From Bog-756 sp963699055 (lineage in GTDB: Bacteria > Actinomycetota > Acidimicrobiia > Acidimicrobiales > RAAP-2), in contig CAVOTA010000001.1 in NCBI GenBank assembly GCA_963699055.1, forward strand, positions 310,001 through 374,000: a DNA stretch of 64,000 nucleotides, in the 5' to 3' direction. The position numbers were made by a program, and so were the translations under genes. The notes under the pieces are model-generated. The model searched no databases. It was not told where the DNA came from and saw only the letters and a program-made list of their open reading frames with translations. Positions within the stretch are counted from its first letter, which is position 1; every line of letters starts with the position of its first letter. Below are positions 33,504-41,714 of this stretch, in pieces.

Positions 33504-35129
33504 ATGGACGACGACCAGAGGGACGCCATGGAGCAGCGGGCCACGGCCCGCGGCTGGGTCTTCGCACCCACGCTGTGGGGCCTGATCGAGGCCCGGGCGG
33601 CGGCCACGCCCGATGCGGTGCTGGCCCACGAGGACACGGGCAAGGAGCTGACGTTCGCCCAGTACCGTGACGCCTGCCTGCGGGCGGCGGCCGGGCTGCA
33701 CGCCGACCACGGGGTGACCGCCGGCACCAGCGTGAGCTGGGAGCTGCCGACGTGGAACGAGTCCCTGGTGCTGGTCGGGGCCCTGGCCCGGCTGGGGGCG
33801 CGCCAGAACCCGCTCATCCCCATCTACCGCCACCGCGAGGTCGGGTTCATCGTCGACCAGAGCGGGGCGTCGCTGCTGATCGTGCCCACTCTCTACCGGG
33901 GCTTCGACTTCGAGGCCATGGCCCGCGACCTGGCGGCCGAGCGCCCGGGGCTGTCCGTGCTGGTCGTCGACCGGGACCTGCCCGACGGTGACCCGGCGAC
34001 GCTGCCCCCGGTGGCCCCTGCGCCCGAGCGGGCCGACGACGCCCCGGTGCGGTGGCTCTTCTACACCTCGGGCACCACGGCCGACCCCAAGGGCGCGCCC
34101 CACACCGACCTGACGGTGACGGCCTCGGCGCTGTCCATGGCGGAGTGCCTCGACATCCGGGCCGACGACGTGTCGGCGCTGGTCTTCCCGTTCACCCACA
34201 TCGGCGGGATCGGCTGGCTCATCGCGTCGCTGCTCACCGGGTGCACGCTCCTGACCACCGAGGCCTTCCACCCGACGGAGACCCCGGCGTTCCTGGCCGC
34301 CAACGGCGTCACCATCGCCGGGTCGGGCACGCCCTTCCACCTGGCCTACCTGGCCGCCCAGCGGGCGGCCGGCGGCGGACCGGTCTTCCCGCACGTGCGC
34401 AACTTCACCGGGGGCGGAGCGCCCAAGCCACCCCAGCTGCACTACGACCTGAAGGCCGAGATCGGCGGGGTGGGGATCGTGTCGGGCTACGGCCTGACCG
34501 AGGCGCCCATCGTGGTGATGGCCACCATGGACGACCCCAGCGACAAGCTGGCCGACACCGAGGGACGGCCGACCCCCGGTGTCGAGCTGATCGTCGTGGC
34601 CCTCGACGGCACCCGGGCCGGCCCCGGGGTCGAGGGGGAGATCCGGCTCAAGGCACCCCAGGTGATCCGGGGCTATCTCGACCCCGCACTCGACGCCGAC
34701 GCCTTCGACGAGGAGGGCTACTTCCGCAGCGGCGACCTCGGCATCGTCGACGACGCCGGCTACGTGACCATCACCGGCCGCCTGAAGGACGTCATCATCC
34801 GCCACGGGGAGAACATCTCCGCCAAGGAGGTGGAGGACCTCCTCTACGCCCACCCGGCGGTGGCCGACGTCGCCGTCATCGGCCTGCCCGACCCGAGGAC
34901 GGGGGAGCGGGCCTGTGCGGTGGTCGCCGTGGCCGAGGGGCAGACGCTCGACTTCGACGAGATGGGCCGGTACCTCCGCCAGGCGGGCCTGCGGGTCAAC
35001 GCCGTGCCCGAACAGCTCGAGCTGGTCGACACCGTCCCCCGGAACCCGGCGGGCAAGATCTTGAAGCACACCCTCCGGGAGCGGTTCGCCCCCGGCGACG
35101 CAGGACCGACCAGTGGGGGGAACGCATGA
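33504..35129 (+). CDS. AMP-dependent acyl-CoA ligase (cyclohexanecarboxylate-CoA ligase-like)
   Basis: A 541-residue ligase. P-loop YTSGTTADPKGAPHTD near residue 185 (a TADPKG variant seen in alicyclic acid ligases), FPFTHIGGIGWLIA near 230, GYGLTEAPI near 329, GRLKDVIIRHGENISAKEVED near 425 and the lysine block GKILKHTLRERF near 516. Probably activates a cyclic or branched carboxylic acid. A second ATG lies at residue 9. GGAGGG ribosome site about 12 nt upstream. Its stop overlaps the SDR start (ATGA). Confidence 0.85.
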   Translation: MDDDQRDAMEQRATARGWVFAPTLWGLIEARAAATPDAVLAHEDTGKELTFAQYRDACLRAAAGLHADHGVTAGTSVSWELPTWNESLVLVGALARLGARQNPLIPIYRHREVGFIVDQSGASLLIVPTLYRGFDFEAMARDLAAERPGLSVLVVDRDLPDGDPATLPPVAPAPERADDAPVRWLFYTSGTTADPKGAPHTDLTVTASALSMAECLDIRADDVSALVFPFTHIGGIGWLIASLLTGCTLLTTEAFHPTETPAFLAANGVTIAGSGTPFHLAYLAAQRAAGGGPVFPHVRNFTGGGAPKPPQLHYDLKAEIGGVGIVSGYGLTEAPIVVMATMDDPSDKLADTEGRPTPGVELIVVALDGTRAGPGVEGEIRLKAPQVIRGYLDPALDADAFDEEGYFRSGDLGIVDDAGYVTITGRLKDVIIRHGENISAKEVEDLLYAHPAVADVAVIGLPDPRTGERACAVVAVAEGQTLDFDEMGRYLRQAGLRVNAVPEQLELVDTVPRNPAGKILKHTLRERFAPGDAGPTSGGNA

Positions 35130-35962
35130 GCCCGGTAGCGAGCCACAAGATCACGCTGGGCCAGGGGGGCGAGCAGCACGACGCCGCCGACGCCATCCTG
35201 GCCGGCTTCCTCGTCAGGCGGTTCGAGGGCAGGGTGGCCGTCGTGACCGGCGCCGGGTCGGGCATCGGCCGGGGCACGGCGCGCCGCCTGGCCGCCGAGG
35301 GCGCCGCGGTGGCCGCACTCGACGTCCGGGCCGAGGCGGCGGCCGACACCGTCGCCGACATCGTCGCCGAGGGCGGCACGGCGGTGGCGTACGGGTGCGA
35401 CGTCACGTCGGAGGAGTCGGTCGCCACCACCATGGGCGCCGTCGTCGCCGACCTGGGTCCGCCGACGGTCGTGTGCAACGTGGCCGGCATCGGCGGGTTC
35501 TTCCACTCCCACGAGATGCCGTTCGACCGGTGGCAGGCGATCCTGGCCGTCAACCTGACCGGTCCGTTCCTGGTGTGCCGGGCCGCACTCCCGCACCTGC
35601 TGGAGCACGGGGGCGCGATCGTCAACGTCTGCTCCAACACCGCACTCATGGGACAGGCGTACTCCGCCGCCTACTGCGCGTCCAAGGCCGGCCTGCTGAT
35701 GTTCACCAAGGCCCTGGCCGCCGAGTACCTCGGCCAGGGGGTGCGGGCCAACGTGGTGGCCCCGGGGGGGACCGACACCCCGCTGCTCGGTTCCTTCGAC
35801 CTCCCCGAGGGGGCCGACCCGAAGCAGCTGACCAAGATCATGTCGCCGATGGGGTTCTCGACCCCGGCGGAGATCGCCGCCTCGATCGCCTTCCTCGCCT
35901 CCGACGAGTCCTCGTACACGACCGGCGCCGTGCTGTCGGTGGACGGCGGGCTCACCATCTGA
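35126..35962 (+). CDS. Short-chain dehydrogenase/reductase
   Basis: A 278-residue SDR with an N-terminal extension of about 30 residues before the cofactor motif VVTGAGSGIGRG near 38-49. NVAGIGG near 117 replaces the usual NNAG, Tyr/Lys lie in YSAAYCASKAG near 180-190, and the end reads TTGAVLSVDGG. Likely oxidises or reduces a hydroxyl/keto group of an acyl-CoA intermediate made by the preceding ligase, to which it is translationally coupled through ATGA. Last gene of the 31-36 kb operon. Confidence 0.85.
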   Translation: MSPVASHKITLGQGGEQHDAADAILAGFLVRRFEGRVAVVTGAGSGIGRGTARRLAAEGAAVAALDVRAEAAADTVADIVAEGGTAVAYGCDVTSEESVATTMGAVVADLGPPTVVCNVAGIGGFFHSHEMPFDRWQAILAVNLTGPFLVCRAALPHLLEHGGAIVNVCSNTALMGQAYSAAYCASKAGLLMFTKALAAEYLGQGVRANVVAPGGTDTPLLGSFDLPEGADPKQLTKIMSPMGFSTPAEIAASIAFLASDESSYTTGAVLSVDGGLTI

Positions 35963-36075
35963 GGGCCGCACCCCCTGTCGCCGGACCCGTCGGGGGGTAC
36001 GGGGCGACGGCCGGGGAGCCCCACTCCGGGGTGGGGACGTCCTCCTGGCGACGGTCCCCCGGCGTACCGGCCGCG

Positions 36076-36090
36076 TGCAACAATGCAACA
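36076..36090 (+). repeat. TGCAACA direct repeat
   Basis: TGCAACA at 36076-36082 and 36084-36090, 8 bp apart, just upstream of the P450 promoter inverted repeat. Confidence 0.5.
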
Positions 36091-36092
36091 TC

Positions 36093-36111
36093 GAGCGATA
36101 GTTTGTCGCTC
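36093..36111. promoter_or_regulatory. inverted repeat over the P450 promoter
   Basis: GAGCGATA-GTT-TGTCGCTC: 8-bp arms with one mismatch around 3 bp. TAGTTT (36099-36104) inside it fits a -10, so binding would block transcription of the P450-ferredoxin pair. Confidence 0.55.
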
Positions 36112-36130
36112 CCGACCTGTGAGGTGAGCG

Positions 36131-37333
36131 ATGACCGACGTGCGCCCGGTCGCCGACTGGAAGACGGACTTCGACGTCCTCAGTCCGGCCTACGTGGATG
36201 ACCCGTTCAGCATCTGGGACGACCTGCGGCAGTCCTGCCCGGTGGCCCACACGGACCGGCGGGGGAGTACCTGGCTGCCCACCCGGTACCAGGACGTGGT
36301 CGACCTCGCCCACGACATCGAACACTTCAGCTCGCTCGACATCACGGTGATCCCGTTCACCGGCGAGGAGCCCGAGGAGCCCGTGCTGCCGTACGGCGTA
36401 CCGCCGATCTCGGCCGACCCGCCGCTCCACACCTTCACCCGCCGGCTCCTGCTGCCGTGGTTCTCGCACCGCAAGGTCGAGAGCTACGAGGCGATGACCC
36501 GGGAGCTGTGTGCCGGTCTGGTCGACGGGTTCCTGGTGGCCGGCCGCGCCGACGCCGCCGCCGACTACGCCCAGCAGATCCCCGTCCGGGTGATCGCCGC
36601 CATCCTCGGCGTGCCCGCCGAGCTGTCGGACACGTTCACCGGCTGGGTCCGGGCCGTGCTCGAGTTCGCCGACGACGAGGAGATCCGGCGCGAGGGCACC
36701 ATCGCCCTCATCGAGTACTTCGTCGCCGAGGTGGAGCGCCGCAAGCAGCATCCCGGTGACGACCTGCTGAGCGCGCTGCTCCAGACCGAGGTCGACGGCC
36801 AGCCCATCGAGGACTCGATCGTCCTCGGAGTGGCCGCACTGACGCTGATCGCCGGGGTGGACACCACCTGGAGCGCCATCGGGTCGTCCTTGTGGCACCT
36901 GGCCACCCATCCCGAGCACGCCAAGCTGCTGGCCACCGACCCCGAGGCGATGCCCGTGGCCATCGAGGAGCTGCTGCGGGCCTACTCGCCGGTGACCATG
37001 GCCCGCATCGTGACCGGCGAGGTCGAATTCGAGGGCTGCCCGATGCACGCCGGCGACAAGGTCCTGATGAACTTCCCCGCCGCCAACCGTGACCCCGACG
37101 CCTTCGAGCGCCCGGACGAGGTCATCCTCGACCGGGCCCACAACCGCCACGTCGCCTTCGGCTCCGGCATCCACCGCTGCGCCGGTTCTAACCTGGCCCG
37201 CATGGAGCTGCGTGTGGCGATCGAGGAGTGGTTGAAGCGCATCCCGAACTTCGGGATCGAGGAGGGGGCGGAGGTGACCTGGGCCGGCGGCCAGGTCCGC
37301 GGCCCCCGCAGCGTCCCGGTGGTGTTCTCATGA
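36131..37333 (+). CDS. Cytochrome P450
   Basis: A 400-residue soluble class I P450. I-helix oxygen-activation motif LIAGVDTTWSAIG near residue 237-249, ExxR helix EELLRAYSPV near 279, and heme-binding FGSGIHRCAGSNLAR with Cys350 as thiolate ligand. Hydroxylates a lipophilic substrate with electrons from the ferredoxin encoded next (ATGA overlap). In this catabolic setting a steroid or terpenoid side chain is a reasonable guess; I cannot assign a CYP family. ATG 36131 has GAGGTGA 4 nt upstream; promoter and inverted repeat lie just ahead. Confidence 0.92.
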   Translation: MTDVRPVADWKTDFDVLSPAYVDDPFSIWDDLRQSCPVAHTDRRGSTWLPTRYQDVVDLAHDIEHFSSLDITVIPFTGEEPEEPVLPYGVPPISADPPLHTFTRRLLLPWFSHRKVESYEAMTRELCAGLVDGFLVAGRADAAADYAQQIPVRVIAAILGVPAELSDTFTGWVRAVLEFADDEEIRREGTIALIEYFVAEVERRKQHPGDDLLSALLQTEVDGQPIEDSIVLGVAALTLIAGVDTTWSAIGSSLWHLATHPEHAKLLATDPEAMPVAIEELLRAYSPVTMARIVTGEVEFEGCPMHAGDKVLMNFPAANRDPDAFERPDEVILDRAHNRHVAFGSGIHRCAGSNLARMELRVAIEEWLKRIPNFGIEEGAEVTWAGGQVRGPRSVPVVFS

Positions 37334-37527
37334 GGATCCGCGTCGACCCCGACAAGTGCACCGGCCACGCCCGCTGCTACGGGTTGGCCCCGGACCTGTT
37401 CTCGGTGGACGACTACGGACTGTCGTCCGTGGTCGGCGACGGCACGGTGCCGCCCGAACTCGAGGACAAGGCGCGACTGGCCATCGCCAACTGCCCCGAG
37501 TACGCCATCGAGGAGATCCCGGGCTGA
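37330..37527 (+). CDS. P450-associated 3Fe-4S ferredoxin
   Basis: A 65-residue ferredoxin with CTGHARC near residues 10-16 and a distant NCPE near 55. The C-x2-H-x2-C...CP layout, with His in the position of the second cysteine, is typical of ferredoxins serving actinobacterial P450s and usually binds a [3Fe-4S] cluster. ATG 37330 overlaps the P450 stop, so the two are made together. Cytoplasmic electron donor; the FAD reductase at 5.2 kb could be the upstream partner. Confidence 0.92.
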   Translation: MRIRVDPDKCTGHARCYGLAPDLFSVDDYGLSSVVGDGTVPPELEDKARLAIANCPEYAIEEIPG

Positions 37528-37652
37528 CGTCCGCCGGCACGGGCGCCGGCGCCGTGCCGCCGCTCCGGTCGTTCGGGTCGCCGCCTGTCCGCCGTGCCGC
37601 CCTCCCGAACGTCGGAACCCTCGGCGGTCGGGGATCGGGATCGGCCGGCCGA

Positions 37653-37658
37653 TAGGGT
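37653..37658 (+). promoter_or_regulatory. -10 candidate (TAGGGT)
   Basis: TAGGGT about 45 nt before ATG 37704, followed by TGACGGCGCCGAC, which shares its first ten bases with the operator copies but lacks the CGTCAGAT half. Confidence 0.4.
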
Positions 37659-37703
37659 GACGGCGCCGACCGGGACGCGGGTCGGCGGACCCGGGGAGCA
37701 GCC

Positions 37704-38720
37704 ATGCGGCTAGGCAACATGTACGGACCCGACGCCACGTTCGCCGGGGTGCCGGCCGCCGACCTGTCGGACCCGTCCAGCTTCGCCGATGCCGCCGCCG
37801 TCATCATCGGTGCCCCCTTCGACGGCGGCACCAGCCACCGCTCGGGGTGCCGCTTCGGTCCCCAGGCCATCCGGTTCACCGACTACCTGCCCCACGACGG
37901 GATGCGCCCCAGCCTGGCGCTCGGAGTGGACCCGCTGACCGAGCTGGGGGTGGTCGACGTGGGCGACGTCGAGATGCCGTCGGGCGAGACGGAGCTGTCG
38001 TGCTCGCGCCTCGAGGCGGCGGTCGAGACCGTGGCCCGAAGCGGCGCCATCCCCGTCGTGCTGGGAGGGGACCACACCATCGCCTTCCCCGACGCCACCG
38101 GCTGCGCCCGCCACGTCGGCTGGGGTCGGGTCTCGATGATCCACTTCGACGCGCACGCCGACACCGCCAATGAACAGTTCGGCCTGCTGGTGGGCCACGG
38201 CACGCCGATGCGCCGCCTGATCGAGTCGGGCGCCGTGCGGGGTGACCGCTTCCTCCAGGTCGGGCTGCGGGGCTACTGGCCCGAGCCGGAGACGCTCGAC
38301 TGGATGGCGGAGCAGGGGATGCGGAGCTACGAGATGACGGAGGTGGTGACCCGCGGGCTCGACACCTGCCTGACCGAGGCGTTCGCCATCGCCCTGGACG
38401 ACTGCGACGCCGTCTTCCTGTCGGTGGACGTCGACGTGGTCGATCCCGGCTCGGCACCGGCCACCGGTACGCCCGAGCCCGGGGGGCTCAGTGCCCGGGA
38501 GCTCCTCGACGCCGTGCGCCGGATCGCCATGGAGCTGCCGCTGTGCGGGGTGGACGTGGTCGAGCTGTCGCCGCCGTTCGACCACGCCGAGGTCACGGCC
38601 TTCCTGAGCAACCGGATCGTCCTGGAGGCGCTGTCGGGGATCGCCTGGCGGCGGGCCAGGCTCGCCGGCCGCCCGGTGCGCCACCCTGACGACCCCCTCC
38701 TGGAGCGCCCGGCCCGCTGA
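37704..38720 (+). CDS. Ureohydrolase (agmatinase-like amidinohydrolase)
   Basis: A 338-residue arginase-fold enzyme. All dimanganese ligands are present: GGDHT with H124, D149-x-H151-x-D153 in FDAHAD, and SVDVDVVDP near 240. Splits a guanidino compound into urea plus an amine; agmatine, guanidinobutyrate or a related compound are possible. ATG 37704 has GGGGAGCAG upstream. It stands apart from the catabolic genes around it and is convergent with the thiolase, with a strong hairpin between. Confidence 0.87.
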   Translation: MRLGNMYGPDATFAGVPAADLSDPSSFADAAAVIIGAPFDGGTSHRSGCRFGPQAIRFTDYLPHDGMRPSLALGVDPLTELGVVDVGDVEMPSGETELSCSRLEAAVETVARSGAIPVVLGGDHTIAFPDATGCARHVGWGRVSMIHFDAHADTANEQFGLLVGHGTPMRRLIESGAVRGDRFLQVGLRGYWPEPETLDWMAEQGMRSYEMTEVVTRGLDTCLTEAFAIALDDCDAVFLSVDVDVVDPGSAPATGTPEPGGLSARELLDAVRRIAMELPLCGVDVVELSPPFDHAEVTAFLSNRIVLEALSGIAWRRARLAGRPVRHPDDPLLERPAR

Positions 38721-38776
38721 CCCGGCGCCGACGGGCCCGCCCGCCGGCCCGCTGACCCGGCGCGGACGGGCCCGCC
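38711..38776 (+). repeat. 35-bp tandem duplication spanning a stop codon
   Basis: A 31-nt segment starting GGCCCGCTGACCCGGCG occurs at 38711 and again at 38746 with one mismatch. The first copy includes the stop codon of the ureohydrolase. Confidence 0.7.
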
Positions 38777-38813
38777 GACCGGCCAACGGACGGGCCGACG
38801 GACCGGACGCGGA

Positions 38814-38838
38814 CCGCCGCGGGCAGTGCCCGCGGCGG
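38814..38838. terminator. bidirectional hairpin terminator
   Basis: Perfect 12-bp stem CCGCCGCGGGCA / TGCCCGCGGCGG around a single G, between convergent ureohydrolase and thiolase genes. Confidence 0.75.
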
Positions 38839-38893
38839 TCGCCTGTCCCTCCGTGCCGTCGTCCCCGTCACGCCGACGGGGGAGTCGTCCGTC

Positions 38894-40102
38894 CTACGAC
38901 AGGCGCTCCACGATCATCGCCATACCCTGACCGCCGCCGACGCACATCGACTCGAGGCCGAAGGTCGTGCCGGCGTCGTCGAGGCCGTTCAGCAGGGTGG
39001 TCATGATGCGGGCGCCGGTCTGGCCGAAGGGGTGGCCCAGGGCGATGGCCCCGCCGTTCACGTTCAGCTTGTCGGAGCTGATGCCGAGCTCCTTGGCGGA
39101 GGGCACGACCTGGGCGGCGAAGGCCTCGTTGATCTCGACGAGGTCGATGTCGTCGATGGTCATGTTCGCCCGGCGGAGCACCTGGCGGATCGCCTCGACC
39201 GGGCCGAGGCCCATGATCTCGGGGTTGAGGCCGGACACGCCCGAGGCGACGATGCGGGCCAGGGGGGTGATCCCGAGCTCCCTGGCCTTGGTGTCCGACA
39301 TCACGACGACGGCGGCGGCGCCGTCGTTGAGCGGGCAGGCGTTGCCGGCCGTGACCGACCCGCCCTCGCGGAACACGGGGTTGAGGCTGGCGAGCTTCTC
39401 CAGGGTGGTCCCGGGCCGGGGGCCGTCGTCCTTGGTCACGACGGTGCCGTCGGCCAGGGTCACCGGGATGATCTCCCGGTCGAAGAACCCGCGCTCCTGT
39501 GCGGCCACAGCCCGCAGCTGCGACTGGAGGCCGAACTCGTCCTGCTCCTCACGGGTGACGCCGGTGAGGTCCACGACGTTCTCGGCCGTCTGGCCCATGG
39601 CGATGTACACGTCGGGGAAGACACCCTCGAGCGGGGTCCACGAGCCGGTGGATGCCGGCGTGCGCTCGGCCGTGCGGGCCTCGGCGGTGGCGAAGTCGGG
39701 GTTGTGGGGGCCGACGTCGGATGCGCCGTGGAGGTAGCGGCTCACCGTCTCGACGCCACCGGCCACGAACACGTCACCTTCGCCGGCCTTGATGGCGTGG
39801 GCGGCCATGCGGATCGTCTGCAGCGACGAGGAGCAGTAGCGGTTGACGGTCACGCCCGGCACGTCGGCCAGGCCGGCCAGCACGGCGGCCACGCGGCCCA
39901 GGTTGTAGCCGGCCTCGCCGGCGGGCTGGCCGCAGCCCCAGATGACGTCCTCCACCGACTGCGGGTCGAGCTGGGGGACCTTGGCCAGGACCTCGCGGAT
40001 GACGAGGGCGGACAGGTCGTCGGGACGGCACTCGACGAGCGAGCCCTTGTTGGCCCGGCCGATGGGGGTCCGGCCGGTGGCGACGATGACTGCTTCGGGC
40101 AT
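38894..40102 (-). CDS. Acetyl-CoA acyltransferase (thiolase)
   Basis: A 402-residue thiolase. Catalytic triad C90 (NRYCSSS), H357 (LGHPFGQTGAR) and C387 (MCVGGGQGMA) is complete, and NPNGG-like NVNGGAIALGHP precedes the histidine. Carries out the final thiolytic step of beta-oxidation. It looks closer to FadA-type degradative thiolases than to FadA5, but steroid side-chain intermediates remain possible next to the FadE29/28-like genes. ATG 40102 has GAGGAGCACCAC upstream; its promoter TAGGGT (40253-40248) overlaps a perfect palindrome. Confidence 0.9.
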   Translation of the reverse strand: MPEAVIVATGRTPIGRANKGSLVECRPDDLSALVIREVLAKVPQLDPQSVEDVIWGCGQPAGEAGYNLGRVAAVLAGLADVPGVTVNRYCSSSLQTIRMAAHAIKAGEGDVFVAGGVETVSRYLHGASDVGPHNPDFATAEARTAERTPASTGSWTPLEGVFPDVYIAMGQTAENVVDLTGVTREEQDEFGLQSQLRAVAAQERGFFDREIIPVTLADGTVVTKDDGPRPGTTLEKLASLNPVFREGGSVTAGNACPLNDGAAAVVVMSDTKARELGITPLARIVASGVSGLNPEIMGLGPVEAIRQVLRRANMTIDDIDLVEINEAFAAQVVPSAKELGISSDKLNVNGGAIALGHPFGQTGARIMTTLLNGLDDAGTTFGLESMCVGGGQGMAMIVERLS

Positions 40103-40234
40103 GTGGTGCTCCTCGGTGACGGGCGGCTCGGGACCGCGGCGTTCGGTGGTGACGATCCTGCGTACTCGTGGACAGCGGCGGTCGGGAGCCTCGAGCGGGG
40201 AACGACTCGTCCCCGGTCGGGATCCCCCCGGTAC

Positions 40235-40248
40235 TTACCGGATGGTAA
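40235..40248. promoter_or_regulatory. 14-bp perfect palindrome at the thiolase promoter
   Basis: TTACC-GGAT-GGTAA. It abuts the minus-strand -10 TAGGGT (sharing base 40248) and would cover the thiolase start site. Confidence 0.55.
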
Positions 40249-40342
40249 CCCTAGCGGCCCCGCCCGTGGTCGGGCGCACCCGGCCGGCGACGCGCACGGC
40301 GACCTGCCCGTGGGGCGACGGTGGCGGCCCCCGATGGTCGAA

Positions 40343-40356
40343 TGTAACGTGTTCTA
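40343..40356. promoter_or_regulatory. KstR-type operator
   Basis: TGTAACGTGTTCTA matches the KstR consensus TnnAACnnGTTnnA at all eight fixed positions. KstR is the TetR repressor of the cholesterol side-chain and A/B-ring regulon in mycobacteria and rhodococci. It lies 51 nt before the FadE29-like start. Confidence 0.65.
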
Positions 40357-40407
40357 GTCGTGATGGCCCGCCCCTTCGGCGGACAGCACCGGATCGGGAG
40401 GGACCCC

Positions 40408-41583
40408 ATGGAGATCGGCTACACCGAGGAGCACCAGGCGCTCCGCAACGAACTGCGGGAGTACTACGCCAAGCTCCTCACCCCCGAGGTGGAGGCGCAG
40501 CTCGCCACCAGCCACGGGATCGGTCCCGACATGCGCCGGGTGGTCAAGCAGATGGCGACCGACGGGTGGCTGGGGATCGGCTGGCCCGAGGAGTGGGGCG
40601 GGCAGGGCAAGGGCCCCATCGAGCAGTTCATCTTCTTCGACGAGTCGATGCGGGCCGGTGCCCCGGTGCCGATGCTCACCATCAACACGGTGGGCCCGAC
40701 CCTCATGGACTTCGGCACCCAGGAGCAGAAGGAGTTCTTCCTCCCGAAGATCCTGGCCGGGGACATCCACTTCTGCATCGGGTACACCGAGCCGGAGTCG
40801 GGTACCGACCTCGCCTCGCTCCAGACCCGGGCCGTCCGCGACGGGGACGAGTACGTCATCAACGGCCAGAAGATCTACACGTCGCTGGCCGGGGACGCCG
40901 ACTACATCTGGCTGGCCACCCGCACCGACCCGGAGGTCGCCAAGCACAAGGGCATCTCGATGTTCGTCGTGCCGATGGACACGCCCGGCATCAAGGTGGT
41001 CCCGATGCACCTCCTCGGCGACCACAACATCAACTACACCTTCTACGAGGACGTGCGGGTCCCGGCGGCCAATTTGGTGGGCGGCGAGAACCAGGGCTGG
41101 TCGCTCATCACCAACCAGCTCAACCACGAGCGGGTCACCCTGTGCTCGCCGGGGATCATCGAGCGGGCCCTGTCCGACGTGCGGACCTGGGCCCAGGCCA
41201 CCAAGCTGACCGACGGGCGCCGGGTGATCGACCAGGAGTGGGTGCAGGTCCACCTGGCCCGGATCCACGCCCGGCTCGAGTTCCTGCGCCTCATCAACTG
41301 GAAGGTGGCGTGGACCGCCACCCAGGGACACCTCGACGTGGCCGACGCCTCGACCATCAAGGTGTTCGGGACCGAGTTCTACCTCGAGGCCTTCAAGCTG
41401 ATGATGGAGATCGTCGGACAGGCCGGCTACCTGGCCAAGGGGTCGCCGGAGGCCGTGCTGGCCGGCCGCCTGGAGATGTACGCCCGCAGCCTGGTGATCC
41501 TGACCTTCGGTGGTGGCACCAACGAGATCCAGCGGGACCTGATCGCCATCTTCGGCCTGGGCATGCCCCGGTCGCTGCGCTGA
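40408..41583 (+). CDS. fadE29: Acyl-CoA dehydrogenase subunit, FadE29 (ChsE2)-like
   Basis: A 391-residue acyl-CoA dehydrogenase. GPIEQFIFFDESMRAGAPVP, IGYTEPESGTDLASLQT, AVRDGDEYVINGQKIYTS, DADYIWLATRTDP and HKGISMFVVP closely follow M. tuberculosis FadE29, half of the FadE28-FadE29 heterotetramer that dehydrogenates the propionyl side chain of steroid-CoAs. C-terminal FGGGTNEIQRDL completes the FAD region. ATG 40408 has GGGAGG 5 nt upstream; in-frame GTG 40360 and ATG 40363 would add 15-16 residues. A KstR-type operator precedes it. Name from remembered similarity. Confidence 0.8.
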   Translation: MEIGYTEEHQALRNELREYYAKLLTPEVEAQLATSHGIGPDMRRVVKQMATDGWLGIGWPEEWGGQGKGPIEQFIFFDESMRAGAPVPMLTINTVGPTLMDFGTQEQKEFFLPKILAGDIHFCIGYTEPESGTDLASLQTRAVRDGDEYVINGQKIYTSLAGDADYIWLATRTDPEVAKHKGISMFVVPMDTPGIKVVPMHLLGDHNINYTFYEDVRVPAANLVGGENQGWSLITNQLNHERVTLCSPGIIERALSDVRTWAQATKLTDGRRVIDQEWVQVHLARIHARLEFLRLINWKVAWTATQGHLDVADASTIKVFGTEFYLEAFKLMMEIVGQAGYLAKGSPEAVLAGRLEMYARSLVILTFGGGTNEIQRDLIAIFGLGMPRSLR

Positions 41584-41714
41584 CCCGGCGGAACACCCGC
41601 CGCACCCCACGCCACACCGACCGCCACACCACCCCACACCGACCGCCACCCCACGCCACACCGACCGCCACCCCACGCCACCCCACGCAACAGACGAGGA
41701 AAGAGGACACACCA
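41582..41714 (+). other. T-free, C/A-rich tandem-repeat spacer
   Basis: From the base after the T of the TGA stop to the A of the next ATG, 133 consecutive bases contain no T at all on the coding strand. Imperfect units of about 22 nt (CCCCACGCCACACCGACCGC) fill 41600-41692. The transcript here would hold no U and be almost unstructured, ending in an AGGAAAGAGGA ribosome site. Confidence 0.8.

Larger units (their letters stand above)
40103..40407. other. 305-bp divergent regulatory region
   Basis: Separates the thiolase (minus) from the FadE29-like gene (plus). Holds the thiolase -10 TAGGGT (40253-40248), the 14-bp palindrome at 40235, and the KstR-type site at 40343. The rest is GC-rich without a frame. 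Confidence 0.6.

Noticed and set aside
37659..37671. Fourth copy of the shared operator ahead of the ureohydrolase
   Set aside because: Only TGACGGCGC matches; the second half-site and CAGAT are absent.
41600..41692. CRISPR-like repeat array
   Set aside because: Units are adjacent and imperfect, with no unique spacers and no cas genes.
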